A DNA stretch of 64,000 nt. Origin: an uncultured Prevotella sp. Lineage in GTDB: Bacteria > Bacteroidota > Bacteroidia > Bacteroidales > Bacteroidaceae. Below, one piece after another: positions 37,756 to 45,196 of the stretch. The DNA is taken from positions 1-64,000 of the forward strand of contig CAKQDQ010000001.1 of the NCBI GenBank assembly GCA_934229335.1, in the 5' to 3' direction. The stretch's first letter is position 1, and the number at the start of each line of letters is the position of its first letter. The translations under genes and the position numbers were made by a program. The notes beneath the pieces were generated by a model. The model was not told where the DNA came from and did no database searches. It saw nothing but the letters and a program-made list of their open reading frames with translations.

Positions 37756-37815
37756 TTTTTCGTTGTTTAGTTGTTTAGAGGGTTGGTTGTTTCGTAGTTT
37801 AGTTGTTTGGTAGTA
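37756..37815. repeat. TTTAGTTG/CAACTAAA-type repeat, locus 3
   Basis: Units GTTGTTTAGTTG, GGTTGGTTG and GTTTAGTTGTTTGG lie upstream of the minus-strand pectate lyase; the leader RNA is C/A-rich. Same family as loci 1, 2 and 4. Confidence 0.7.
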
Positions 37816-37874
37816 TGATACTGCAAAATTATATTTTTTAATTCATATAATATAGCGATATGATGTTTTTTTTG

Positions 37875-37882
37875 TACTTTTG
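37875..37882 (+). promoter_or_regulatory. Promoter of the amidohydrolase gene
   Basis: TACTTTTG followed by CATCAAAAA; it ends 24 nt before the ATG at 37907 and rules out the upstream in-frame TTG at 37880 as the start. Confidence 0.65.
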
Positions 37883-37906
37883 CATCAAAAATCATACTAC
37901 TTTGAC

Positions 37907-39175
37907 ATGAAAATACGATTTTACAATGCTCGCATCCTTACCATGAACGAGGGCGAAGAGATTTTTAACGGAGAGTTACATACAGAGGATTCTCGCATCA
38001 CATACATTGGAGAAGAAAACCATGGCGGTGGCTTCGACCGTGAGATAGACTGTAACGGCAATATGTTGATGCCTGGTTTCAAGAACGCTCACACCCATAG
38101 CGGCATGAGTGTGCTACGCTCTCTTGCCGACGACCTGCCGCTTAACGAGTGGCTGAACAATGCTATCTTCCCCGTTGAGGCAAAGATGACGGCAGACGAT
38201 GTATACTATATGAGTCAGCTCTCTGCCTTAGAGTATCTCACCAGCGGTATTACTGCGTGCTTTGACATGTACCTTGACAATGTAGCCATGGCTAAGGCGA
38301 TGGACGCTATGGGCTTCCGTTGTGTTCAGGTAGGTGGCGTTAACGACTTCTCTGACGACGTTACAAAGATAGAGAGGATGTACAAGCTCCTCAATAAGCC
38401 AGGCTCTCTACAGTCGTATATGCTCGGTGTGCACGCTGAATACACCACCAGCAAGGCTAATCTCGCTATTATTTCAGAGATAGTGCAACGCTTGAAAGCT
38501 CCGCTCTATATTCATGCCTGCGAGACAAAGGCTGAGGTAGAGGGCTGCGTGGAGCGTTATGGCATGACACCTGTGCAGTTTCTTGACAGCATGGGGCTTT
38601 TTAACTACGGTGGTGGCATATACCATGGCGTACACATGTCTGAAGAGGACTTCCGGGTGATGAAGGAGAGGGGACTGTATGTAGTGACTAACCCAGGCTC
38701 AAACACCAAGCTTGCCTCTGGCATAGCCCCAGTAACAGAGTACTTGCGACGCGGCATACCAGTGGCGATAGGCACCGATGGTCCAGCGTCAAACAACTGC
38801 CTTGACTTCTTCCGAGAGATGTTCCTTGTGGCAGGACTGGCGAAGTTGCACGACAACGATGCTGCCGCACTCGACGCTCGCGAGGTGTTGCGCATGGCAA
38901 CGGTGAACGGTGCCAAGGCAATGCATCTCGACGACTGCGACGTTCTCGCTGTGGGTAAGAAGGCGGACATCATCATGATAGACCTCATGCAGCCAAATAT
39001 GCAACCTATAAACAATATAGAGAAAAACCTTGTGTATAGCGGCTCTAAGCAGAACGTGAAGTTGACGATGATTGATGGCAACATTCTCTACGAGGACGGT
39101 CGCTTCTGTTGCGGTGTAGACCCTATTGATATATATAATAAGGTGACGGAGATAAGGGAGAGATTGGTTGTTTAG
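37907..39175 (+). CDS. mtaD: Amidohydrolase, 5-methylthioadenosine/S-adenosylhomocysteine deaminase-like
   Basis: A 422-residue metal-dependent hydrolase of the amidohydrolase superfamily. Metal ligands are seen in order: HTHSGM, HACETKAEVE, HGVHMS, and the aspartate of GTDGPASNNCLD. The residues after the last Asp and the N-terminal small beta domain (IRFYNARILTMN) match the MtaD/SsnA/TrzA group, whose best-known reaction is deamination of MTA or SAH. The exact substrate cannot be fixed from sequence; a guanine or chlorohydrolase-type activity is possible. It is a single-gene unit with its own promoter. The stop codon lies inside a TTTAGTTG repeat. Confidence 0.85.
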   Translation: MKIRFYNARILTMNEGEEIFNGELHTEDSRITYIGEENHGGGFDREIDCNGNMLMPGFKNAHTHSGMSVLRSLADDLPLNEWLNNAIFPVEAKMTADDVYYMSQLSALEYLTSGITACFDMYLDNVAMAKAMDAMGFRCVQVGGVNDFSDDVTKIERMYKLLNKPGSLQSYMLGVHAEYTTSKANLAIISEIVQRLKAPLYIHACETKAEVEGCVERYGMTPVQFLDSMGLFNYGGGIYHGVHMSEEDFRVMKERGLYVVTNPGSNTKLASGIAPVTEYLRRGIPVAIGTDGPASNNCLDFFREMFLVAGLAKLHDNDAAALDAREVLRMATVNGAKAMHLDDCDVLAVGKKADIIMIDLMQPNMQPINNIEKNLVYSGSKQNVKLTMIDGNILYEDGRFCCGVDPIDIYNKVTEIRERLVV

Positions 39176-39223
39176 TCGTTTGGCTGTTTCGTGGTTTAGT
39201 GGCTTGCGAGTTTAGTTGTATGA
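39167..39223. repeat. TTTAGTTG/CAACTAAA-type repeat, locus 4
   Basis: Units GGTTGTTTAGTCG, TTTGGCTG, GTTTAGTGG and GTTTAGTTG overlap the last codons of the amidohydrolase gene and the end of the convergent small gene. Here the repeat is at gene ends, not in a leader. Confidence 0.65.
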
Positions 39224-39556
39224 CACCTTAATGTTTATTAGCGACTTGGCAAACCACACGACGCACGCTATACATAGCAACGGAGAGTAGGCGAATACTA
39301 ATATTCCGAGGAAGGCAACCTGAGCTTTAAGCAGTAGGGCTGCCTTTTTTGGTGTCACCACCTCGCCCAACATCATGCTGTACAGGTATGCCACCGCAGT
39401 CAGAATGTCCATACGTTTACGTTCTAAGCGTCGCGCTACCGTGCGCAAAACCAGTATCATTTTGAGCAGTGTGCCGAGCACATTGTTAGTAGACTGCTTG
39501 CGATCAGAGTTGCAAACCATTTGTCCTGCGTTGTAAAGAGAATAAACTTTCTTCAT
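39212..39556 (-). CDS. Small membrane protein, function unknown
   Basis: A 114-residue protein I do not recognise. The N-terminal half is basic and helical (KMILVLRTVARRLERKRMD); the C-terminal third is strongly hydrophobic (AQVAFLGILVFAYSPLLCIA) and probably forms one or two membrane segments. A minus-strand promoter (39601-39608) about 45 nt upstream supports it as a real gene. It is convergent with the amidohydrolase gene and overlaps its 3' repeat. Confidence 0.7.
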   Translation of the reverse strand: MKKVYSLYNAGQMVCNSDRKQSTNNVLGTLLKMILVLRTVARRLERKRMDILTAVAYLYSMMLGEVVTPKKAALLLKAQVAFLGILVFAYSPLLCIACVVWFAKSLINIKVSYN

Positions 39557-39600
39557 GACTTGTTATTTTTTAGATGGGTTATACTTTTTGTTTCTGGGTG

Positions 39601-39608
39601 CAAAGTTA
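39601..39608 (-). promoter_or_regulatory. Promoter of the small membrane protein gene
   Basis: TAACTTTG on the minus strand, followed by CACCCAGAAAC, one base from the start region shared by the cysK, porin and 26047 promoters. Confidence 0.7.
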
Positions 39609-39783
39609 ATCGCGTAGTGTGCACAAATAGTTCAATGCCGAAAAATCTTAGTTAATTAGTGTTAGGATTTAAGTAAAATTAATTAAAAGTGGCATAATTG
39701 TAGAGTAGTATTGTGGTTGAGAGAGGTTCTGAAAGTTAGCTTTGCCATAATTCGAGGCTATTTTCAAGCCATTATGAAAAGGC

Positions 39784-39861
39784 ACAAATCGCGCTGCGAT
39801 AACGCCCCTTTCGTGATGCGATAACGCCCAAATCGCAATGCGAAAAGGGTGTTATTGCGAA
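39784..39861. repeat. 22-nt-period degenerate repeat, locus C
   Basis: Three 22-nt units from 39784: one with CAAATCGCGCTGCGATAACG, one with CCTTTCGTGATGCGATAACG, one with CAAATCGCAATGCGAAAAGG, then a part unit GTTATTGCGAAC. This is the clearest copy of the family. The gap around it (39609-39783 and 39862-40056) shows no gene. Confidence 0.75.
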
Positions 39862-40056
39862 CAGCTGTATATCCACATTCTTTCCGAGGCTTTATCTATC
39901 CGCATTACTGGTGATAAATGTTGAGAAGTACTTGAACAGCGAAAAAAACGGCATAAAATTTGAAGAGTGTACTTTTTATATGCGTAATTCTATTGAAAAG
40001 TGTAATTTTGTTGGGTAAATATATATTGAATAGTGTAATTACATTATTAAATATTC

Positions 40057-40299
40057 AAGTTTCGGATTTAGATGGGAGCGGGCTGAAAGCCCAACAGCAC
40101 ATAGCCCAGGGCAAGCGAAGCGGCACCCTGGGTAACTCATTTCCAGCGAACTTCGCCCTATAAGGGCAAAAGCTTGAAATAAATCAGATAATGCTTTTGC
40201 CCTTACAGGGCGACATCCCTAACGGATACATCCCCAGGGCGTTGCCCTGGGCTATGTGCTGCTGGGCTTTCAGCCCGTTTTTGGCTAAATCAGAAACTT
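40057..40299. mobile_element. MITE-like nested inverted-repeat element 1
   Basis: A 243-bp element without a coding region. Outer ends AAGTTTCGGATTTA and TAAATCAGAAACTT are inverted. Inside, 40079-40113 pairs with 40243-40277 (35 bp, one mismatch), and 40154-40173 with 40193-40212 (20 bp, one mismatch). TTAAATAT stands on both sides (40047-40054, 40303-40310) and may be a target duplication. The GGGCTGAAAGCCC/AGCCCAGGGC inner part is of a type I recall as widespread in Bacteroidota. It shares its outer ends with the element at 43022-43110. Confidence 0.75.
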
Positions 40300-40334
40300 C
40301 AGTTAAATATATACTATGTTTCTGTTTTTCTCGC

Positions 40335-40403
40335 CAACTGAGGAAACGAAAATGCGTCAACTGAGGAAACGAAAATGCTCCAACTGGGGAAATATGGAAA
40401 TAA
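40335..40403 (+). repeat. Three 23-nt tandem repeats (CAACTGAGGAAACGAAAATG)
   Basis: Copies at 40335-40357 and 40358-40380 differ only in the last two bases; the third (40381-40403) is diverged. A promoter box follows 6 nt later. They look like operator-type repeats upstream of a promoter whose gene is gone. Confidence 0.7.
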
Positions 40404-40408
40404 AATTG

Positions 40409-40416
40409 TACCTTTG
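40409..40416 (+). promoter_or_regulatory. Orphan promoter after the 23-nt repeats
   Basis: TACCTTTG followed by TACTTG. No credible gene follows before pit, which has its own box at 40631; only short broken frames exist between 40440 and 40545. Confidence 0.45.
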
Positions 40417-40506
40417 TACTTGAAAAATAATCATTTATAAAAATGGAGCGTATGTAGTACCAATCGGATGTTTGAAAGACTAAAATATAGATATATTATA
40501 GAGAAC

Positions 40507-40541
40507 GGTCACGCCCAAATCGCAGTGCGGCTTGGGCGTGA
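40507..40541. repeat. 22-nt-period repeat, locus D, forming a hairpin
   Basis: One full unit (40516-40537, with CAAATCGCAGTGCGGCTTGG) flanked by half units. It forms a 10-bp perfect stem, TCACGCCCAA (40509-40518) with TTGGGCGTGA (40532-40541). No T-run follows, so it is not a standard terminator. Confidence 0.65.
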
Positions 40542-40630
40542 TTGATTATTATACATAGCAAAAGTGATTGTCGGTATGGCTTGAAACAATATTGTAACAT
40601 CAGTGTAATAAGTAGGTAATCTGATAGCGG

Positions 40631-40638
40631 TACCTTTG
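40631..40638 (+). promoter_or_regulatory. Promoter of the Pit-type transporter gene
   Basis: TACCTTTG followed by CCACAGAAAAAAA; the leader is about 30 nt to the ATG at 40671. Confidence 0.65.
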
Positions 40639-40670
40639 CCACAGAAAAAAATAATATAAGTTGTATCAAT

Positions 40671-42971
40671 ATGAATACTTTTTTCTTAGGTATCGTTATC
40701 TTCCTCATCGTTCTCGCTGTGTTCGACCTCGTTGTCGGAGTCAGCAACGATGCGGTGAACTTCCTTAACTCAGCGATAGGAGCTAAGGTAGCTAAGTTTA
40801 GGACTATCGTTGTAATAGCCGCGGTGGGTGTCTTCGCGGGAGCAGCATTGAGCAATGGCATGATGGACGTGGCACGCCATGGCATCATGACGCCGATGTA
40901 CTTTTCTTTCTACGACGTGATGTGCGTCTTTCTTGCCGTAATGGTGACGGATGTCATATTGCTCGACATCTTCAACACCCTCGGTATGCCAACCTCCACT
41001 ACCGTTAGTATGGTCTTCGAACTCTTGGGAGGTAGCTTCGCTATAGCACTTCTGAAGATAATAGGGGGCGCGACTAACGCAGACGGAGTGCTGCTGACCT
41101 TGGGCGACCTGCTCAATACAGAAAAGGCGTTGAGCGTTATCCTTGGCATATTCCTCAGTGTAGGCATAGCCTTTATACTCGGAACAGTGGTGCAGTGGAT
41201 AGCACGACTGGTGTTCACCTTTACCTATCGTGTCAACGGAAAGACAACAGACGTAACGGGAAACATGGGCGGACTGACCAGTAGTTCGCTGAAGATAGGC
41301 ATCTTCTCAGGTATATCTGTGACGTGCATACTGTGGTTCCTGCTTATCAACGGACTGAAAGGTACTACGCTGATGACGCCAGAGCTAAAGGAATTTGTGA
41401 ATCTTAATACCTGGTACATTATATCAGGAGGCATACTTCTCTTCTCTGTCGTGATGACGTTGCTCAGTGCGCTGAGAGTACCCGTGCTGAAGTTTGTGGT
41501 GTTGCTCGGTACCTTCGCCCTCGCTATGGCGTTTGCTGGTAACGACCTCGTAAACTTTGTAGGTGTGCCGCTCACTGGACTGGAGGCGTATAATGACTAT
41601 GTTGCCAACGGAACAGGCAACTCCGATACCTTCATGATGACCAGCTTAATGGATAGTGCCAAGACACCTATGATATACCTCATCATGGCTGGTGTGATAA
41701 TGGTACTCTCGCTCGTGTTCTCAAAGAAGGCGCAGAACGTGGTAAAGACAAGTGTTGACCTCAGTCGACGTGACGAAGGCGACGAGATGTTCGGCTCTTC
41801 AGCTGTTGCAAGAGTACTGGTACGCTCCACAAGTCGCTTTGCGGCACGTGTGGTAGAGATGGTGCCAGCACCTGCTCGACGCTGGATTGACTCACGCTTC
41901 AACCCTGATGCTGCTGTGCTGACAGACGGTGCCGCCTTTGACCACATTAGAGCTTCCGTAAACCTTGTGCTTGCTGGACTGTTGGTAGCCATCGGTACAT
42001 CTCTCAAACTGCCGCTGTCTACAACGTATGTCACCTTTATGGTAGCCATGGGCGCATCGTTAGCGGATAGAGCATGGACAAGAGAGAGCGCGGTGTTCCG
42101 TATCACAGGCGTTATGTCAGTTATCGGTGGATGGTTCATCACGGCAGGAGCAGCCTTCATTATGTGCTACCTCATCACCAACCTCATGTTCTTCGGAAAG
42201 TTCATAGCTATGGCGATTGCCGTAATGGTAGCCATAGTGCTCCTTGTGCGCAGTAATATGGCGTACTCAAAGAAGCAACAAGAGGAAAGAGAAGTGGACA
42301 CAGTGTTCCACAAACTCCTTGCCGAGCAGGACGAAGACAAGCGTTGGGAGCTGCTGTGTAAGCACATACGTCTCTGTGGCAACGAGCACCTGAAGTTTGT
42401 GAAGGAGACATATCAAGAGGTCACCGACGCCTTCTTCCGTGAGGAATATCGCCGCATGAAGCACGCTACCAGCGACATTGAGGACGACAGACGGAACCTA
42501 AAACGTGAGAGACGCCGCGACATCATAGGACTGCGTCGCATCAATCCGCTCCTCGCAATAGAGAGAAACACGTGGTACTTCCTTATAAACAACTCCGTAG
42601 AGCAGATGCTATACTGCCTGAAACGTATCAACGACCCATGCAGAGACCACGTAGCCAACAACTTCCTGCCTATCGACAATGAGTACATCTCATCATTCCT
42701 CAACTACCGCAACGAGATAGTGAAGCTCTATCGACGCGCAGAGGAGTTGGCGACAACGGGCAATGCGGCAGTAGGCAGCACCTTACGTTCTGATGCTATG
42801 GCACTACAGTCATCGCTGTCGCTATACAGAAAGAACATCATTGACGACATACAACGTGGACAACTCAACATAGAGTCTATGACACTCTTCCTCCTACTCG
42901 TGCAGGAGTCGCAGGAGTTACTCAGTGCCTTGAGACACACCGTAAGAGGAATGGTAAAGTTCCTACAATAA
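40671..42971 (+). CDS. pit: Pit/PHO4-family inorganic phosphate transporter with PhoU-like C-terminal domain
   Basis: A 766-residue inner-membrane protein. The first 540 residues hold about ten to twelve membrane segments and both PHO4 signature repeats (GVSNDAVNFLNSAIGAK near the start; GNDLVNFVGVPLTG near 285). The last 220 residues are soluble, charged and helical (KRWELLCKHIRLCGNEHLKF, RRDIIGLRRINPLLAIERN), like PhoU or DUF47 proteins, which regulate phosphate transporters. Pit proteins use the proton or sodium gradient to import phosphate. Its fusion to a PhoU-like domain puts transporter and regulator on one chain. It stands alone, between two MITE-like elements. Confidence 0.9.
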   Translation: MNTFFLGIVIFLIVLAVFDLVVGVSNDAVNFLNSAIGAKVAKFRTIVVIAAVGVFAGAALSNGMMDVARHGIMTPMYFSFYDVMCVFLAVMVTDVILLDIFNTLGMPTSTTVSMVFELLGGSFAIALLKIIGGATNADGVLLTLGDLLNTEKALSVILGIFLSVGIAFILGTVVQWIARLVFTFTYRVNGKTTDVTGNMGGLTSSSLKIGIFSGISVTCILWFLLINGLKGTTLMTPELKEFVNLNTWYIISGGILLFSVVMTLLSALRVPVLKFVVLLGTFALAMAFAGNDLVNFVGVPLTGLEAYNDYVANGTGNSDTFMMTSLMDSAKTPMIYLIMAGVIMVLSLVFSKKAQNVVKTSVDLSRRDEGDEMFGSSAVARVLVRSTSRFAARVVEMVPAPARRWIDSRFNPDAAVLTDGAAFDHIRASVNLVLAGLLVAIGTSLKLPLSTTYVTFMVAMGASLADRAWTRESAVFRITGVMSVIGGWFITAGAAFIMCYLITNLMFFGKFIAMAIAVMVAIVLLVRSNMAYSKKQQEEREVDTVFHKLLAEQDEDKRWELLCKHIRLCGNEHLKFVKETYQEVTDAFFREEYRRMKHATSDIEDDRRNLKRERRRDIIGLRRINPLLAIERNTWYFLINNSVEQMLYCLKRINDPCRDHVANNFLPIDNEYISSFLNYRNEIVKLYRRAEELATTGNAAVGSTLRSDAMALQSSLSLYRKNIIDDIQRGQLNIESMTLFLLLVQESQELLSALRHTVRGMVKFLQ

Positions 42972-43021
42972 TTCATAATACATAATTCTTACACCTGCAA
43001 GAGTAAACAATAAAATTACTG

Positions 43022-43110
43022 AAGTTTCGGATTTAGGTTTGTACGGGCTTTCTTGCTTAAGGCAAGTGGCAGAGCCAATAACAGCCCGTACAAACCTAAA
43101 TCCGAAACTT
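43022..43110. mobile_element. MITE-like element 2
   Basis: An 89-bp element with perfect 28-bp inverted ends (43022-43049, 43083-43110). The outer 15 nt, AAGTTTCGGATTTAG, are the same as the left end of element 1. The 33-nt centre has no coding potential. No target duplication is evident. Confidence 0.75.
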
Positions 43111-43241
43111 GAATAAGTATGGTTGAAGGGTTGGACACAAAAAAAAGAATGAAGGAAGAAGATAAATCAAAGACCGTGAGCAAGGAATTTGTTTGGTGAA
43201 TCTATTAAGGATGGTTCAATAAAATTACCACCGCAACATAA

Positions 43242-43249
43242 TACTTTTG
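43242..43249 (+). promoter_or_regulatory. Orphan TAnnTTTG box
   Basis: TACTTTTG followed by TAATG in the 558-bp gap between pit and the lipoprotein gene. No gene begins before the separate promoter at 43477. The rest of 43111-43450 holds nothing I recognise. Confidence 0.3.
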
Positions 43250-43453
43250 TAATGTAATAGCATTTCCTCCACTTCGCTCACTTACACTTTGACCTCGAAA
43301 GATAATGCAAACGAGTGCAATGAAAGTTCACTTTCAAATTGCTGAGTGCTGCTTATATTATGCAAAATAGCCTCGAAATATAATAAAGCTAATTTATAGA
43401 ACCACCAATGTTAGAAACTTTCTTGCATTTAACATTTTTTATGTAATAAAGTG

Positions 43454-43484
43454 TTTGTTATAAAATGTAAAATTGTTAACTTTG
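43454..43484 (+). promoter_or_regulatory. Promoter of lipoprotein A
   Basis: A -33 TTTG (43454-43457), a 19-nt spacer and TAACTTTG (43477-43484). Leader about 40 nt. Confidence 0.75.
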
Positions 43485-43529
43485 CCGCAAAAAGAGAAAA
43501 AGACTGAAAATACTAAAAACTAACGAATT

Positions 43530-44957
43530 ATGGGTAAAATAAATCTTTTCTTAACATTGGCATTAGCGGCAAGCCTCACAGCTTGCTCAAGTAGTGACGA
43601 TGGTACTACTACACCGCCAACACCAACACCACAGAGTAACGTTGTTAACTTTGCTCCTACGAGACAAACAAAAATTGCGTTCACATCAAATAATGTTGAC
43701 GTCGCACAAAATGCGATAGTGACATGGACGCAGGTAAAAGACACTACAATTGATCAAGAAGCAGAAGATGCAGCTGTGAAAAAAATCCTGACAGAGCAGA
43801 AGAATAACACAGAACAAATAAAAACTGACTTCCTGTATTATGCAAAAGACGGTGATGTGGAGTTTGAGTTATACCCTGTAAGTACAAATACAAACCAGAC
43901 TCATTTTGTGGGAATTTTCTATTATGATGAGCAGGGTGTTAAGCATGAACAGATAGTATGGGAAAATTTCTCCAGTAGGTGGAATTTCATAGAAACACAA
44001 TATTGGCCTAAAAAAATGTATACTACAACAGGTTTGAAGGTTACTGTAAAGAAAGGTTATAAGTTTGGCTTCTATTGGAGTGGCAAATACCTTCCTGAAG
44101 GTCAGTATAACGATGTAGCTACAACATTTTATAGCTCTACTGCTATGAATCCTGATGGAAAAGCTCACGCAGGTACCTTCGTTCAAAACGGTAAGACATA
44201 CCTCGGCATGGAGGACTGGACAGACTACGATTATCAGGATATGGTATTCATGTGCAACAAACAACTGTCTACAGTTCCTGCTGACGACATAACACCAACA
44301 AACCCTGATAAGCCAAACGTTCCTGATACACCGGCAGAAGACCCTGAGGATCCTGAGATAAAGGCAATGGGTGGTTCAGTAGAGGTGAACCTCGCACTGA
44401 ATGCAGAGCATGAGAAGGACGACTGGAAGGAGTCACACCTCTCTGTACATGTGCGTGACACTACCGACTTCACTCTCTTCATACCTGTAGAGGCAGAGTA
44501 CTACTGTCCACAGGACGACATGATGATTGTGCAGAAGCATGACACACAGTACGTTTATAACTCTACCAACGAGACTCTCTCAATGGATATAAACGGCAAT
44601 ACCGTTACACTTGACGTGACATTTGCTGAGAATGGCATCACATTTACTTCACATGGCATCAATGCAGAGGTATTGAAGTATCTGCGTGATACATACGGCG
44701 ATGGTCTGACATTTGAGGTACGTAACTACTACAACGATGCCCTCAGCCGCGCACAGCTGCAGGAGAAACTCAACAAGAGTACTATCTCTTTCACTAATGC
44801 GCCAGACGTATATTACTACGCTTACGGTATTTGGGAGGGTGAGATTGATCCACTCGCTTGCATAGTGAAGCCTACAGACGCTGCTGACCGTGAGCCAGAG
44901 AACGTCTTTACTGGTGCTACAAACAGCGCAGTGCTGCACGTATATAAGAAGAAATAA
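43530..44957 (+). CDS. Surface lipoprotein A, DUF4114-like plus new shared C-terminal domain
   Basis: A 475-residue lipoprotein (lipobox LTAC, Cys19). The N-terminal half is beta-rich and ends with YLGMEDWTDYDYQDMVFMC, an acidic motif like the DUF4114 domain. A proline- and acid-rich linker (about 250-280) leads to a C-terminal domain of about 190 residues (VEVNLAL, LSVHVRDTTDFTLFIPVEAE, GINAEVLKYLRDTYGDGLTF) that is also present in lipoprotein B at 45980. I know no name for this domain. Both genes have their own promoters. Likely a surface-exposed adhesin- or binding-type protein; this is inference. Confidence 0.8.
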   Translation: MGKINLFLTLALAASLTACSSSDDGTTTPPTPTPQSNVVNFAPTRQTKIAFTSNNVDVAQNAIVTWTQVKDTTIDQEAEDAAVKKILTEQKNNTEQIKTDFLYYAKDGDVEFELYPVSTNTNQTHFVGIFYYDEQGVKHEQIVWENFSSRWNFIETQYWPKKMYTTTGLKVTVKKGYKFGFYWSGKYLPEGQYNDVATTFYSSTAMNPDGKAHAGTFVQNGKTYLGMEDWTDYDYQDMVFMCNKQLSTVPADDITPTNPDKPNVPDTPAEDPEDPEIKAMGGSVEVNLALNAEHEKDDWKESHLSVHVRDTTDFTLFIPVEAEYYCPQDDMMIVQKHDTQYVYNSTNETLSMDINGNTVTLDVTFAENGITFTSHGINAEVLKYLRDTYGDGLTFEVRNYYNDALSRAQLQEKLNKSTISFTNAPDVYYYAYGIWEGEIDPLACIVKPTDAADREPENVFTGATNSAVLHVYKKK

Positions 44958-45016
44958 GAGAACAAATTTTGAATAACGAGCCGTGAGGCTCTGCTTAATA
45001 AGATTTATTATATAAT

Positions 45017-45055
45017 GAGGGGGTGGGTCACAGAGGTGACTCCTGCCCCTTTTTT
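45017..45055 (+). terminator. Terminator of lipoprotein A gene
   Basis: A G-rich arm pairs with a C-rich arm (inner GTCAC/GTGAC stem, outer GGGG/CCCC) between 45017 and 45050, followed by T6. Confidence 0.75.
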
Positions 45056-45129
45056 ATGTAGGTTATATAACCACCCTATAATAACTTCAGAGTACCAGAA
45101 TCTTAGAATAAACAAGAATAAACAAATAT

Positions 45130-45178
45130 CCCCATATCTCTCCTCTCCCCGTGGGGAGGGTAAGGGAGTGGGGCTGAG
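45130..45178. repeat. CCCCATATCT/GGGTAAGGGAG hairpin repeat, copy B
   Basis: Same plan as 8507-8552: CCCCATATCT, a stem-loop with CTCTCCCC/GGGGAGGG, then TAAGGGAGTGGGGC. It stands in front of the ProX gene as copy A stands in front of dapB. Confidence 0.55.
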
Positions 45179-45196
45179 TGTTAGTAAACTAAACTT

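Noticed and set aside
40507-40541. Perfect 10-bp hairpin as a terminator
   Set aside because: No T-run on either strand and no gene ends there; it is a member of the 22-nt repeat family.
40469-40544. Short frame MFERLKYRYIIENGHAQIAV...
   Set aside because: Only 25 codons, ends within a repeat of the 22-nt family, and no homologous family is evident; at best a relic.
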